Of a stretch of DNA of 64,000 bases, positions 10,202-23,659 are shown in pieces. Every line of letters starts with the position of its first letter. Positions within the stretch are counted from its first letter, which is position 1. Below the pieces are notes generated by a model. That model was not told where the DNA came from. It made no database searches and saw nothing but the letters and a program-made list of their open reading frames with translations. Origin of the DNA: Rebecca billardiae RCC1528 (taxonomy: Eukaryota; Haptophyta); assembly GCA_965240325.2 (NCBI GenBank), contig OZ251243.1:372001-436000 (forward strand), read 5' to 3'. The translations under genes were made by a program, and so were the position numbers.

Positions 10202-11087
10202 CGACGACGATGATGTGATGATCCCTGCCCCCAAGGCGGCCGGCCGGCGTCGGGCCCCGCAGCGACCGTAGTAACACCGCGTGGATCGGGGGTCGCTCAT
10301 ATGGCGGCGGACGCTTCAGCGGCGGTCAGGCTCCTCTGACACAAGACGGGGCGCGGTGACGCGCGTGCGACGTTCCTTCTCGCGTCCGCCGGCGCTCGGC
10401 CACGGGTCCACGCTACTGCCGCGGCTTACGGAGACGGAGTGCGGTCATACTGCAATGTGCATCGGAGACATGATCGAGTACTGACCGCCGTGATCGGACC
10501 GTTATCCGTTTGAGGGCACTACTTTAATTGACGATACTCAGGCGCGGCGGTTCGTCATGGCCGTCCGACCGCCCCAGGGCCACTGAGGGCCCGCCGAGCC
10601 GGGACCCGAGGGCCGAGCGGGTCCACCGCCGCGGCCCCCCGGCCCCGGCCCGTGCCGAGAGTGACGGAGTGTACACTCAGTAGACAGTACAGCCGTGCAT
10701 GGCGCCGGGAGCCAAGCCGCCTGCTGCAAAGAGTACTACCGTTGAGTAGTAGCACGTCGGCGCCGCCACCCCGGGTTCGTGAGCCGTTGAGTGAGAGCTC
10801 CCGCCCGTCTGCTAGACTATCTGCTGAGACTCCCGGCCGCCCGGCCGGATCTCATCAGATATATACTCGTGGTAGCTACTATACTGACTACTGTTCAGCC
10901 GAGTCGCGTAGTATATATATATATAGTCATCATCTCGGAAGTTAGTAGCAGCCCGTGACTCGTGAGCCGATTACGATAACTCGTCCGCCGACGGCCGACG
11001 ACTCGGACGAGATCCTGGGAGTCCGAGCGAGACTGTGATGTAGTCACTTACAGTAGTCGCGGCGGCGCAGATTGAACTCATCAACGC

Positions 11088-11135
<48 letters not shown>

Positions 11136-11637
11136 TATATATATATACTATATACTATATATATATTAGTCCGGTGGCGCCAGGGACCGCGCCGCCACTC
11201 GGCACCGAGTCTCGCCCGTCGTAATAACCAAGCTGAAGCTGCTGCTTTGATTCATCACTCATCAAGATTCAAGGGCAGTAGCCGGCGCAGCCGCCCGAAC
11301 TGCGCTGCGAGAAAACAGCCGCCCAGGACTGTGACGGTGGGCAGCCCGAAGACTGGCAGCTGCAGGCCGTGCCACCTGCCCGCGTACGGCCCGCGTACCC
11401 CGGTGTACGCCTGGCGAGCGTGGAGCAGTCTGAGCGGAAGAGCCCGGCCTGACCCGTGCGTCCGCACGGCGCCGACCGAGGGCCCAGCCGGACGCGAGCC
11501 GCGCACGGGGCCGGAGGCCGCAGCGCCGCCACGCTGCTCGCGCACACGCACGTGCTCCGTCGACTGGACGCTCAGCACAGCTGTGCAGCACACGCACACG
11601 CGCAGCCCCCGCCCCACGCTCCGGCGGGAGCCTGGCG
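10202..11637. other. Gene-free stretch with long (AT)n tract
   Basis: No supported gene. An uninterrupted (TA)n run of about 80 bp occupies roughly 11088-11168, with shorter AT tracts near 10908-10926. The flanking sequence is GC-rich and shows only shadow frames. Confidence 0.55.
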
Positions 11638-12651
11638 CTAGGGGGCGGGCCTGTACGCGACCGCAATGCCGCCCGTGCGCAGGTTCCGATGGTCGTCGAT
11701 GGAGGTGCGGTAGCCGTGCGCGTGCGCCTCCGCCTGCAGGCACTTGAGCACGTGCTTCTGCTTGACCTCGCACTGCACGAAGAGCGGGTGCGCCTGCGCG
11801 AGCACGCGCTGCGCGCCCTGCAGCGCGAGGCACTCCGCGCCCTCGATGTCCAGCTTCATCACGTCCACGCTGTGCACGCCCAGCCTGCGCAGCTCCGCGT
11901 CAACCGACACCACCCGCACCTCGTCACACAGGTACGCACTGCGGTTGAAGTGGTCGGGCGGCGCGCCGCCCGCCGCCGCGAGGCTCGCCTCGCGCGCGCG
12001 GATGTGCGCCGCGCACGTGAGCCCGGGCGCGCAGCGCATCTCGCCGTTGCCCCGGTTCGCGCCGCCCGCGAGCCCGCTCTGCGCGTTCGTCGACGACATG
12101 ACGACGCACGACTCGTTGGCCGCGGCGCCGCCGGCGCTCGGCCGTCCGGTCGCGGCGGGGATCAGGGTGACGCGCGAGCGCAGCTCGGGGTTCATGCACA
12201 GCCCCGCCTCGATCGCCCGCCTGTTCCCGCTGAGCGGCTCGAACGTGATCACGCGGTACCCAAACTTGGCGAACAGAAGCGAGTAATACCCGATGTTGCC
12301 GCCGATGTCGACAAAGACGGCGGGCGGCGGAGGCACGGCCGCGCGCACGCGCGCGTGCTTCGCCATGTCCTGCGGCGAGCGGATCTCGTAGAAGCCCTCG
12401 GTGCGCAGCGACTCGGTGACGAAATCGTGCACGCCGTGCCGCGGCTTGTGGCCCGCCATCGAGAACGTGACGCCGCCCTCGGCGCGCACCGTGACGGGCA
12501 TCAGCTCGTCGTGCGCGCCGATGCACTCGCGCGCGCGGCCGGCCACGACCGGCCCGAAGAGCGCGTCGGCCAATGCCAGCACGAGGAGGAGAGCACGCTG
12601 GCGCGCATCACGCCGGTCCCGCGCGTGCGGTTGCACGCCTGCCATCATCAT
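11638..12651 (-). CDS. FkbM-family SAM methyltransferase, membrane-anchored
   Basis: A 337-residue protein beginning at ATG 12651 (the frame is open 3 bases further but there reads GTG). Residues about 20-35 (ALLLVLALADALFG) form a signal anchor or signal peptide. The catalytic domain has SAM motif I in VFVDIGGNIGYYSLLFAKFG, the acidic motif II in YRVITFEPLSGN, and the FkbM hallmark VDVMKLDIEGAE. FkbM enzymes O-methylate sugars or other hydroxyls; with the N-terminal anchor, action in the secretory pathway on glycans is a reasonable inference. Two N-glycosylation sequons (NES, NRS) lie in the loop before motif III. Substrate unknown. Confidence 0.87.
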   Translation of the reverse strand: MMMAGVQPHARDRRDARQRALLLVLALADALFGPVVAGRARECIGAHDELMPVTVRAEGGVTFSMAGHKPRHGVHDFVTESLRTEGFYEIRSPQDMAKHARVRAAVPPPPAVFVDIGGNIGYYSLLFAKFGYRVITFEPLSGNRRAIEAGLCMNPELRSRVTLIPAATGRPSAGGAAANESCVVMSSTNAQSGLAGGANRGNGEMRCAPGLTCAAHIRAREASLAAAGGAPPDHFNRSAYLCDEVRVVSVDAELRRLGVHSVDVMKLDIEGAECLALQGAQRVLAQAHPLFVQCEVKQKHVLKCLQAEAHAHGYRTSIDDHRNLRTGGIAVAYRPAP

Positions 12652-13326
12652 CACGCTTCAAGGCAGGTGCGTGCGCGCTGGATTTGATGCCGATTGGGGT
12701 GGCGGAGTCGTCGGCCATCGACGTGTGCGATGCTCTCAGCATCCTCTATGGCGGGTATTCCAAACAATACGGTGTTTCCTTTAGATCGGAAGCTTCGGGA
12801 CGATTTTCAATTTGCCTCCAGCTGATGCATGATGGCGGCGGCCTCCAACACCCGCACGGAAACACGCACCCGCGCCCGCCCGCTGCGGGTGCGCGCGCGA
12901 CGTTTGACGTGCGAGTGGAATGCTGGCGGGAGCACGGCCGTACACGCTGCGATCACGGCGAATCCACGCAGGTGCCACCCTCGAGCGTCACATTCGCACT
13001 GGTCGACACGGCCGTCTGTCGACCGCCGCGGGCGAGGGCGGCCGAAGTGGTCCGCTGAGGCGCCGGCCGCGGCGCGCCTGAGGCGGTGATCGCGCTTGCG
13101 ACATCGCTGCGGCCCGATGACAGCCTATTCGCGCCGGTTCCGACGCGATGATCGATATTTAAAGACGTGCTGAGTAGTGTACAGTCGTAGTGTGGCATCG
13201 GGCAGCATGGCCGCGCTCTGCTAAGCCACTGGCTGCGCTGCCACAACTGTGGACCACCGGCCGGCCGAGGAGCTGCAAGCGGTCCGAGTCGCAGTCCCAT
13301 TATTTGGGCAGACGCGCCGTCGACGC
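12652..13326. other. Intergenic, nothing recognised
   Basis: Upstream of the FkbM gene and downstream of ftsH, both on the minus strand. No supported gene or RNA. Confidence 0.5.
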
Positions 13327-14802
13327 TTACTGCTGCGACGCGGCAGACGAGGCTGGTGCTGCGCCGAGAGCCGTCGCGCCGCCCTGCGCGGCGAGCAGCT
13401 CCTGCAGCTCGTCGAAGCCGATCGTCTCGGCCTCGACCAGCTTCTCCGCGAGCTCGTCGAGCAGCGCGCGGTTGGTCGTGAGCGTCTCCTTCACCGTGTC
13501 GTACGCGCGCGAGACGATGGCGGCGACCTCGGCGTCGATGCGCTCCTGCGTCGCCTCGCTCGCCATCTTGGGCGTGTTGAAGCCCGTGCCCTGCGGCCCC
13601 TCCCACGCGGTCGGGCCGAGCGCCTCGGAGGCGAAGCCCCACTGCGTCACCATCCGCCTCGCCACGTCGGCCACGCGCTGCAGGTCGCTCGACGCGCCCG
13701 TCGTCACCTCCGCCGCGCCGTACGCGAGCTCCTCCGCCACGCGCCCGCCGAGCGCGACCGCCAGCTGCGCCTCCAGGTAGCGGCGCGAGTACAGCCCGGA
13801 CTCCTGCTGCTCCTCGGAGGGGACGAAGAGCGTGAAGCCGCCCGCGCCGTTGGTGCGCGGCACGATCGTCACCTTGCCCACCGCGTCGAAGCCCGGCGTG
13901 AGCGCGCCCATGATCGCGTGCCCCGCCTCGTGGTACGCCACCAGCTCCTTCCGCGCGCGCGAGCTCATCCCCGTCGACTTCTCCAGCCCGACCGTCAGCC
14001 GGTCGAGCGCGTACTCGATCTCGCTCATCGAGATCTCCTCCTTGTCGCGCCGCGCGGTCACGATCGCCGCCTCGTTGAGCAGGTTCGAGAGCGACGCGCC
14101 GGAGAAGCCGGTGGTGCGCGCGGCGACGGCGTCGAGCGAGACGTCGGGCGAGAGCGGCTTGTCGGCCGCGTGCACGCCCAGGATCGCCGCGCGCCCCGCG
14201 CGGTCGGGCAGGTCGACGGGCACGCGCCGGTCGAAGCGGCCGGGGCGGAGCAGCGCGGCGTCGAGCACGTCCGCGCGGTTCGTCGCGGCGATCACCACCA
14301 CGCCCGTGTCCTTCTCGAAGCCGTCCATCTCGGTGAGGATCTGGTTGAGCGTCTGCTCGCGCTCGTCGTTCCCGCCGCCGCCCGCCGCCGCGCCGCTCGC
14401 GCGCGCCTTGCCGATCGCGTCGATCTCGTCGATGAACACGATGCACGGGCCGTTCGCCTTGGCCTTGGCAAAGAGGTCGCGGATGCGCGACGCGCCGACG
14501 CCGACGAACATCTCGACGAACTCGGAGCCCGAGGCGGAGAGGAACGGCACGCCCGCCTCGCCCGCCACCGCGCGCGCGAGCAGCGTCTTGCCCGTGCCCG
14601 GCGGACCCTCCATGATCACGCCGCGCGGCGCGCGCGCGCCCACCTTTGCAAACTTGGCGGGCGTCGAGAGGAACTCCACCACCTCGCGCAGCTCGAGCTT
14701 CGCGCCGTCGCAGCCGGCGACGTCGGCGAAGGTGACGCCCGTGTTCGGCTCGAGCTGCAGCTCCGAGCGCGACTTGCCGATCTGGCTCAGCATGCCCAGC
14801 GG

Positions 14803-14833
<31 letters not shown>

Positions 14834-15393
14834 ATGCGCGGGCCGAGCAGGCTGGAGAGCAGCACGAGCGGGAACACGAGGTTCAAAGCGCCGCCGATCA
14901 GCTGGAGCGGGCCCGTGCCGCTCGGCTTGGGCGCGACGGTGAAGGGCACGTCCTTCGCGGCCAGCGCGTCCACGAGCGTGTTCTGCGCCGACGGGAAGAT
15001 CGTCGCGCGCTGCGTCTCGCCGTTGGCAGTGCGCACGTACACGGTGCGATCGTCTTCGCCAAACAGCGCGTCCGTCACGGCGCCGTCCTTGATCTCGCGC
15101 TGCAGGGCGGAGTACGGGATCGGCGTGGCCTGGGGCGCCTTGGGAGCGAGGGGGTTGCCGAAGAGCAGCGTGGCTGCGACGCCGAGCGTCGCCACAGGGG
15201 CGGCGGCGCGCACGACCTTGGCGAGGCCGTTGTCGTCCTTGTCGCCGCCCTCCTTCATGCGCGTCGAGGCGAGGCGGCTGGTCGAGGCGCGCGCGGCGGC
15301 GCGCGGCACGACTGGGCGAGCGGCGTGGTGGGTGTACCCGGCGCCGCCCGTCACGAGCGCGAGGAGCGTCGCGGTGGTGAGCATGAGGTTCAT
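13327..15393 (-). CDS. ftsH: FtsH AAA+ zinc metalloprotease, probably plastid
   Basis: A 688-residue membrane-bound ATP-dependent protease. ATG 15393 is chosen because it gives a hydrophobic signal ([19 protein letters not shown]) followed by an Arg/Ser/Ala-rich stretch, a bipartite plastid leader; an in-frame ATG at 15579 would hide it. A transmembrane segment lies at about residues 68-84. Further on come a nine-Gly run near 190, Walker [10 protein letters not shown] near 263, Walker [13 protein letters not shown], the second region of homology [21 protein letters not shown], and the zinc-binding HEAGH near 485. Thylakoid FtsH complexes degrade damaged photosystem II D1 protein. Single exon. 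Confidence 0.95.
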
Positions 15394-16246
15394 CGTGCCG
15401 TAGTGCGCGGTGGACGTCGGTCTTGGGCCGGCAGGTCGGTGAAGCTTCGGGGCGTTTGCCTCTTGGCCGGTCGGGAGTTGCCGAATAATCGATGCTTCCG
15501 GAAACGCAAGTCGCCAAACGGTCGCTCGCCTCGGCGGCGGCACCCGTCCGGAACCCCCGGCTGTGCCTGGAAGTGACACGATGGCGGCCTCGCACTGCTG
15601 CGATCACCCTCGAGCCACATTCGCGCCGGTCGACTGCTTGATGCATCAAGCAGTGCCCGGTGCTTCGGACGGACTCCCGGGCCCCGGCGGCCGCGCCTGA
15701 TGATGTTGATCAGGTCCGAACGAGCCGGATGTGCACGTCTCGCCCGGGGCAGCGGAGACTGGCATGAGCACTCCACGGTGATCGGCCCTAACGATAGGCT
15801 TCCGGTGCCCGAGCCCGCCCGGAAGGGCCGGGCGGACGGCCCGCCCTTGGCTAGGTTAGTGACTCTGTGCAGTGTGCGGCCCGAGCCTTCGGTGGCCGCC
15901 CGCCGTGGCGGCGAGTTCACGGAGTTGGGCCGCGTTCCGCCGTTGTGCGTAACCGGTAGGGCGCAGGACTGAACTCGTGATAACGCGGGTAATAAGTGCG
16001 TCGATCCGCACTATGGGACAGTTGCTGCTGATGACAGTTTATAGTTTAAGCAGCAGACATCATATCGTCACGACCGGACGCAAACAACTGGGCCAGGTCG
16101 GGCACGGACGCGCGATCATCAGCATCGATATCAGCATCATCATGTAATGATGTATCGCGCCACTGCGTCTGCGGCGCCGGACCGCGCGGCCGCACAGGCC
16201 GTCGGCGTCATCGTCATGCTGATGTCATGGTCGACGCAGTTCACAT
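15394..16246. other. Intergenic, nothing recognised
   Basis: Upstream of ftsH and downstream of the 3321-residue gene. Contains the unused in-frame ATG extension of ftsH (to 15579), then AT-richer sequence near 16000-16150. No supported gene. Confidence 0.5.
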
Positions 16247-18231
16247 TCAGAGGCCAGCACGCCGCTGCCCTGGCAGGTTGCGCCCGCGCGGCGCCGACGC
16301 GCCGCCGCTCGCCGGCAGGTAGCTGTACGGCTGGCGCGGCGCCGTGTCAGCCCCGCCCTGCTTCCACGCGCTCGAGGCGGGCGTGGTCGCCGCCAGCGCT
16401 GGGTCGATCGCGGCGCGCGGGCGCGTGCCCGCGCGGCGCGCCGGCGCGCGGCCGGCGGCGCCGCCGGGCAGTGCGTCATGGCGGTGGGCCCACGTGCGCA
16501 GCGCCGGAGGCAGCTCGGCCGCGCCGCGGTGGTACGCGCCGCCTTCCGCCGCCTGCCAGTCAGGCAGCCTGTCGCCGCCGCCGCCGTGCGCGCCGCCGCC
16601 GCCGTGCGCGCCGCCGCCGCCGTGCGCGCCGCCGCCGCCGTGCGCGCCGCCGGCGCCGCCGCCGGCGCGCGGCCCCGGCCGCGCCGGCATGCGGCGCGGC
16701 AGCGCGGCGCGCGCATACGCGTCGTCGTCGTCCTCCGCTGCGCCCGGCGGCACGCTGAGCCTCGGCAGGACGAGGTCGTGGCGCTGTCCCCACGTCTGAA
16801 GCGCGGGCGGCACATCAACAAGGCACACGGAGCGCTGCGCGTCGCCCCCGTACTCCGCGCCGTACCCGCCGCCGCCGCGCGCGCCACCGCCCGGCGCGAG
16901 CCGCGCCGCAGCCTCGTGCGCGCGCGCCGCGGCGTGCACTGTGCTTGAGATCCGGCGCGCGGCAGACTCCGCGTCCCACGCGAGGCGCCAGCGCCGGCGC
17001 GCGATCGCGGCGAGGCTGAGCCGGCGGTGCTGCGGGATGGCCGCCGCCGCGCACGAGTGCAGACCCGCCAGCCAGCAGAGCGCCTCTTCGGAAGAGTCGC
17101 ACACACAGCGGATCCACGAGGGCGGCGGCGGCGGCTCGGAGCGGCCACCGCCGTAGTCAGCATGGCCGCCGCCGCGGGCAGCATGGCCGCCGCCGCGGGC
17201 AGCATGGCCGCCGCCGCTTGCGCTTCGCGGCGCCTGGAGGAAGAGCTCGAAGCAGCGGAGCGGCGAGTGCGGCAGCGTGCCGCCCGCCGACGGCCACCCG
17301 ACCGCGACCGCGCGCACCGCGCGCAGCGGCAGCGACACGCCGTCGAGCACGATGGCGTCTTCAGTCGAGCTCAGGAACGCCCATGCGCGCAGCGCGCGGC
17401 CAGAGCGAAGAGCGGGCGCGGCGCGCGCCGCGTGCAGCATCGCGCGCGGCGAGCTGGGCGAGAGCGCGGTGGGCGAGCGCGCGGTCTCGAAGGGCTCGAA
17501 GCGCGGCGCCGAGCCGCCCGGCGGGCTGCGCAGCTCCGCCGCCGCCGCCGCCGCGTCGTCGATGGCCGCGAGCGCGCGCCACACCGAGGCCGCCAGTGGC
17601 CCGCCGGCCGCGCCGCCGTCGAGCGCCGCCCCCGTGACGGTGAGCCATCCGCCGTGCTGCAGCGCGGCGCGCATGCGCGCGAGCGCGCTCGTGCGCGGCG
17701 AGGCGGGCGGCGGGCCGTCGCCCCCGCGGCCCGAGGGCACGAAGAGCCGGCGGTTCGCCTCCGCCTCCGCCTCGGCCTCGCGCGCGGGCGCGGGCGGTGT
17801 CGGGCGCGGCTGCGGCGGCGCCCGCGGGCGGCGCGGCGGCGGCGCCTCAGCCGGTGCTGGCTGCACTGTGATGGCTGGGATGGGCGCGGCGGGGGGCGGC
17901 GAGGGCGGCTCGCGGTGGCGCGGCCTGGGCGGCGGCGGCGAGCGCGGCGGCGGCGGCGGCGCCGCGCTCGGCCTCGGCTCCGTCGGCTTGGGCGGCGGCG
18001 AGGCCGCCGGCGGCGTCGGCTTGCGCGCCGCCGCCGCCGCCGCCGCCGCCGGCCGCGGCGGCGGCGGCGCGCTTGTCAGCCAAGCCAGGGCCATCGCCGC
18101 CGCCACCGACGCGGCCGAGCCTGCGCCCCACAGCGCGAACGCGAGGGCCTCGGCGGCGGCGCCGGGCGGCGCGCCGCCAGCCGCCGCGCCCGCGAGCAGC
18201 GAGCGCCGCGCCCCGCTCGGCGCGCCGCCGC

Positions 18232-18269
<38 letters not shown>

Positions 18270-19339
18270 GCGCGCGGCAGCAGCGGCGCCAAGCTAGGCG
18301 CGCCGCCGCCGAGCGCGCGCGCGCTGAGGAGGAGAGCGGGGCCGAGCGCGGCGAGGGCGAGGAGCGCGAGCACGCGCCAGTCGGCGCCCGGCGCGCGCGC
18401 GCGCCACGCGCCGCGCGCCACGCACGCGCACGCGCCGAGCGCGGCGGCGGTGCGCAGCGCGGCGCCGAGCACCGCCGCGGCTGTCCCCACGTCCGCGCCG
18501 CCGCCGCCCGAGCGGCCGAGCGCGGCGGCGCACGCGCCGTGCTCGCCGCACGCGGCCGTGCCGAAGCCGTCGGCGAGGGCGGCGAGCGCGAGCAGCGCGA
18601 GCGCCGGCGCCGCCACATCCAGCCGCCGCCGCCGCACCGCCTCGCCGAGGCCCGCGCCGCCGCCTCCGTCGCCGCCTCCGCCGCCGTCGGCGGCCGCGTC
18701 GGCGCCGCCGCCGTCCGCGCCGCCGTCCGCGTCGGCGCCGCCGCCCTTGCGCCCAAAGCGCGCAGCCAATTGACCCTTCGGCGTGGGGACGGGCGAGAAG
18801 GGCACGGCGACGCTCAGCGCGGCGGCGGCCGCCGAGCCCGGCGCCCCCGTGCCGCCCGGCCGCAGCAGCACGCCCGGGTACGCCGGCTCGTGCGTCCGAG
18901 ACCAGGCGATGCCGAGCGCGGCGGCGAGCGCGCACGCGCACGCGCACGCCGCCCAGTCCGCAGCGCCAAGCGCGCCGAGCGCCGCCGCGCCGCCTGAGCA
19001 CATGGCGGCGAGGCCGAGCGCGTGCGCGAGGCCGATGCCGAGCAGCGCGCACGCCGCCCACGCCGGCTCCGCGAGCGCGCCCGTCTCCGCCTCCGCCGCG
19101 CCGCGCCGCGCGCGCCGCGCCGCGCCGCGCCACGCCAGCACAGCCGCGCCGGCAGCGCACGCCGCGGCCGCGAGCGCGGCGCGCGCCGCCGCCTCGGCAA
19201 CAAGTGGCGCCGCGCGCGCGCGTGCGTGGTGCAGCGAGGCGGAGGCGACGTGCTCGAGCGCGCCGCGCGCGCCGCCGCCCGCGAGCTCGCCCGCCGCCGC
19301 CGCCGCCGCGGACAGCAGCACGTCGACCCCCAGCCCGAG

Positions 19340-19372
<33 letters not shown>

Positions 19373-22300
19373 CTCCGCGCCCGCCGCTGTGCTTGCCGCC
19401 TCGGCGGTGCAGCGCGCGAGTGCCGCGCGCGCGCCGCGCAGCTCGACGAGCGGGAGCGCGAGCACGGCGCCGGAGGCGGCGCGCCGCGCGCACGGCGGCG
19501 GGAGGGTCGCGGGCAGCTCCACCTCCCCCCGCCGATCCCAGCCTCCCTCCACGCCGCCACCGCCGCCCGCCGCCGCCGCGGCCGCGGCCTCAACCGCCGC
19601 CGCCACGTCAGCCGCGCGCGCGTGCGCGCCCGAGACTGCCGCGCCGCCGCCCGGCACGCGGGCCTCCCAGCTCGGGAGCAGCAGCGGCGGCGGGCGCGGC
19701 GGCGTGCACCCTTCGCCGTACAGCTCGAAGCCGCCGCCCCCGCCCTCGCCCAGCGACCACGACCAGCCTGCGCCACCGCCCGCCGCGCCCGCCATGGCCT
19801 CCGCGTCCGCGTCCGCGCCCGCGTCCGCGCCCGCGCCCGCGTCCGCGTCCGCGTCCGCGCCCGCGTCCGCGTCGTGCGCGTGCGCGGCGCGCGCCCACCA
19901 GCGGCGGAGCAGCGGCGGCGCCACACCACCACCACCCTCGCCGCCCACCGGACTCGCGTCCGGACCGGCCGCGCCGACGAGCCACGCGCCGGCCGCGCCA
20001 ATCAAGCCGCCGCCGCCGCCGCGCCGCGCGCCGCCCGCTGTATGCACCCAGGGCCCCGCGGCCGCGCCGGCGCGCGCGCGCCAGCCGCCCGCGGCGCCGA
20101 GCGCGCGCGCGCGCGCGCGCGCGTCGGCCGCGCAGGCTTGCTCATCCTCCCCCGCGCCGCCGCCGCCGGCCGCGGCGGCCGCATCGTCAGGCGCCGCGCG
20201 CACTGCGAGTGCCAGCCGCGCGGCCGGCGGCCCCGGCAGCCATCCCTGGGCGTCCGCGTCCGCGCGCGCGGCGGAGAGCGCCGCCTCCGCCGCCTCCGCC
20301 GCGGGCGCGGGGACGGCGAGCGGCGACGACGCGGCGGCGGACGCCGCCGCGCCCGTGCCGCCCGCGCCGCGCGCCGCCCACCCGTCGTCCGCCCCGGCGG
20401 CGGCGGCGCGCGCGCGCACGTGCACGCTCAGCGCGACGCGTGCCGACGCCGCCAGCGGCCACGGCAAGCTCGGCTCGGGCTCGGGCGGCGCGTCGCCCTG
20501 CGGCTCCGGCGCGCGGCCCGCCGCCTCGGCCGCGTCGGTGCCGTTCGCGCCGGCGCCGGCGCCGTCGGCGCTCAGCGCGAGCGCGCGGCCCGCGCCGCTT
20601 GCGCCGCTCGCACCGAGCGCTCCAAGCGCGCGGCCCGCGCCGCGCGCGCCGCTCGCGCCGAGGTCCGCGCGCAGCTCAAGTGCCGAGCCCGCGGGCGTGG
20701 GCGCGAGGTCGAGGCGCGTGCGCACCGCGATCCCGCGCGGCGCCACGGCGAGCGCGCACAGCGTGCCCACCGCCGCGCTCGCCGCGAGGCACGCGAGCAG
20801 CGCGCACGCGAGCGAGCGCGCCGACAGCGAGCGCGCGCGCACGGCCGACAGTGCGGGCGGCGGCGGCGGCGACGGCGGCGGCGCGGAGGCGGCGCGCGGC
20901 TTGGTAGGGTGGGCGTGCGCGCGCGCGGGCGGCGCGAGCACGAGCGTGTACACCGCGCCGCGCTTCACCGCGCCCGCCGTGCCCAGCGCCAAGCCCACCA
21001 CCGCATCCGTGACGGCCGCCGCCCGCGCGTCCGCGCCGCCGCCGCCATCCGCGCCGCGCGCGCCGCCGCCCGCGCCGCCGCCGGCGGCGCCGCCGGCCGC
21101 CGCCGCCGCGAGCGCGGCGCGCAGCGCGGCGGCGGGCTGAGTCTCGGGCGCGGCGCGCGCGGCGCGCACGGCGCGCGCGAGCGCCCACGCGCCGCGCGCC
21201 GCGCCGCCGCTCGCCTCCGCCACGTCCGCCCACACGCGCCACGCGCCGCGCGCGGCGGCGCGCGCGGCGCCGAGCGCGGCGCGCGCCGCGCGCGCGTGCG
21301 CGGCCGCGTCGGCGGCGAGCTGCGCCCAAGCCTGGGCGCAGAGCGCGAGGGCGAGCGCGCTGACGAGCAGCCCGCCGCCGCCGCCGTCGTACGCGCCGGG
21401 CCCCGCCTCCCCCGCGCCGAGCGCGAGCGCGCCGAGCGCGGCCGCGCAGCCGAAAGCCATTGTCAGCAGCAGCGCGCGCGCGCGCAGCGCCAGGCGGCCG
21501 CCAGCGGTGGAGTGCGCGGCAGCGCGCGCGGCCACGGCCACCTCGGCGGCGCAGGCGAGGGCGGCGAGCGCGGCGGCGAGGAGCGGCGCGAGGCGCAGGC
21601 CCGCGCGCGCGCCCTCCACGCTCACGCCCACCGCGACGCACACCACCGCACCGCGCGCGTGCGCCGCGGCGCGCGCGCGCACAGCGGGCGCGCCGTGCGC
21701 CGCCGCGCCCGCGTCTGGCAGGGCGCAATTGGCGCGCGCGAGCGCGGCGCGCGCGCGCGCGGCCGCGCCGTCGAGGTCGAAGTCGTCGTCGTCATCGGCG
21801 GCGGCGTCGTCGGCGGCGTCAGCGGCGTCGGTCGGCGCCGCGCGGCCGAGCGCGCGCCGCGTGCGCCGCACGCCGCCGTCCGACGCCGGCGCCTCGGGCG
21901 GCGCGCGCCACGCGCCGAGCGCGGCGCCGAGCGCGGCCGCGCGCGCCGCGGCGCGCGCGCGCCACGCCGCGCCCGCGCCCGGCGGCGGCGGCGGCGGCAG
22001 CGGCTCCCAGGCGAGCAGCGAGACGGTGCGCCACAGCAGCGCGAGCTCCGCCGCGGGCCAGAGCGCGCACGCGAGCGCGCCGACCACTATCATCGCCACG
22101 TGCGCACCACTCGGCCCCGCGCCGTCGCCGCCGTCGGCGTCGGCGTCGGCGTCCGCGTCTGCGCGATCGGCGGCGGCGGCGCCGCCGCCCGCGCCGCCAC
22201 ACGCGAGGGCGGCGCCTGCGGTGCGCATGGCAACAGCCGGGAGGCCGAGGGCGAGGGCGAGGAGGAGCAGGCGCAGCGTCACGTGCCCCACGCGCGTGTG

Positions 22301-23628
22301 CGCGCGCGGCGCCGCACCCGGCCCGCCGACCAGCGCGAAAACCGCCGCCGCCGCCACCGCGCCTGCGCCCAGCGCCGCGCCCGCCGCCCACGCCACCGCC
22401 GCCAGCGAGCGCGCGAGCGGCGCGGCGGCGCGCGCGCACGCGCCGCCGCCCGCGGCGGCGTCGTCGTCGGCGCGTTCGCGCAGCGCGCGCCGCGCGCCGC
22501 GCCCTGCCGCCGCCCCCGACGCCTCCCGCTCCCACGCGCGCTGCGCCGCCCACGCCTCCGCCGCCGCGGCCGCATCCGAGCCGGCGCCGCCGCCGTCCGC
22601 GCCGCCGCCGCCGCCACCGCCGCCCAGCACACTCCAGCGCACGGGCCATCCGAGCGCGCGCGCCGCGCCGTGCGTGTGCGTGGGCTCGCCGCCGAGCCGG
22701 CCTCCGAGCGCGGCGAGCTGCGCGGCGGAGAGCAGAACGCCCACGCCCACGCCCGGCTGCCCGGACGTAACCGACGACGTAACCGACGTGAGCAGGCTCA
22801 AGGCCCCACCAAGGGCGAGAGCCGCGCTTGTGACAACGCCGAGCGCGCGCGCCGCGCCACGGCCGAGCTCGGCGGCGGCGAGCGCGCGCGGCGCGATGCG
22901 CACGCGCGCGTGCAGCGTGGCGCGCGCGGTGGCGGGCGCGGCGTACAGGCCGCACATGCCGCCGTCACTCAGCGTGAGCTCGAGCGCGCCGAGCCCGCCC
23001 TCGCCGCCCGCCCTCGCCGCGCGCAGCAGCACCACTCCAAGGGCCGTCGCCACCGCGTCCGCTCGGCCGGCGAGACGCAGCGCTGCCGCGGGGCCAAGGG
23101 GGCGTCCGTCGTACCGGCCGCCGGGCGCGTCGAGCGGCACCCAGCCGTCGTCGGGCGCGGGGCGCGCGGGCGCGAGCAGCGTGCCGTTCGCGCCACCCGC
23201 GCCCTCGCCGCCGCCGCCCTCGCCGCCGCCGCCGCCCGCCGCCGCGGCCGCGCGCACGCTCGCGCGCAGCGCGCGCGCCGCGCGCCGCGGCAGCCGGAAT
23301 GCAAATTGCTCCGAGCTCAGCGTCACGACGAGCGGTTGGGCGTCGGGCGGCGCGGCGGCCCAGTCGCGGCCTGCGGCGAGGTGCGCGTGCGTGAGCGTCG
23401 GTCGCGGGTCTGACCCCTCCGCCGCCGCCTCCGCCGCCTCGCCGCGCGCGCCGCCCGCGTGCGCGCGCGCCCACTCTGCAAGGAGCGCGCCGCACGCGCG
23501 GCCGTGCGCGCCGCCGATAGTCAGAGGCGAAAGTCGAGTCCAGCTCGCGCCACCCACGACGTGCGCTGGCGACCAGCCGTCGTCGTCGGCATCGTCGGCG
23601 TCGTCGTCGGCTCCGCCGCCGTCGTCCG

Positions 23629-23659
<31 letters not shown>

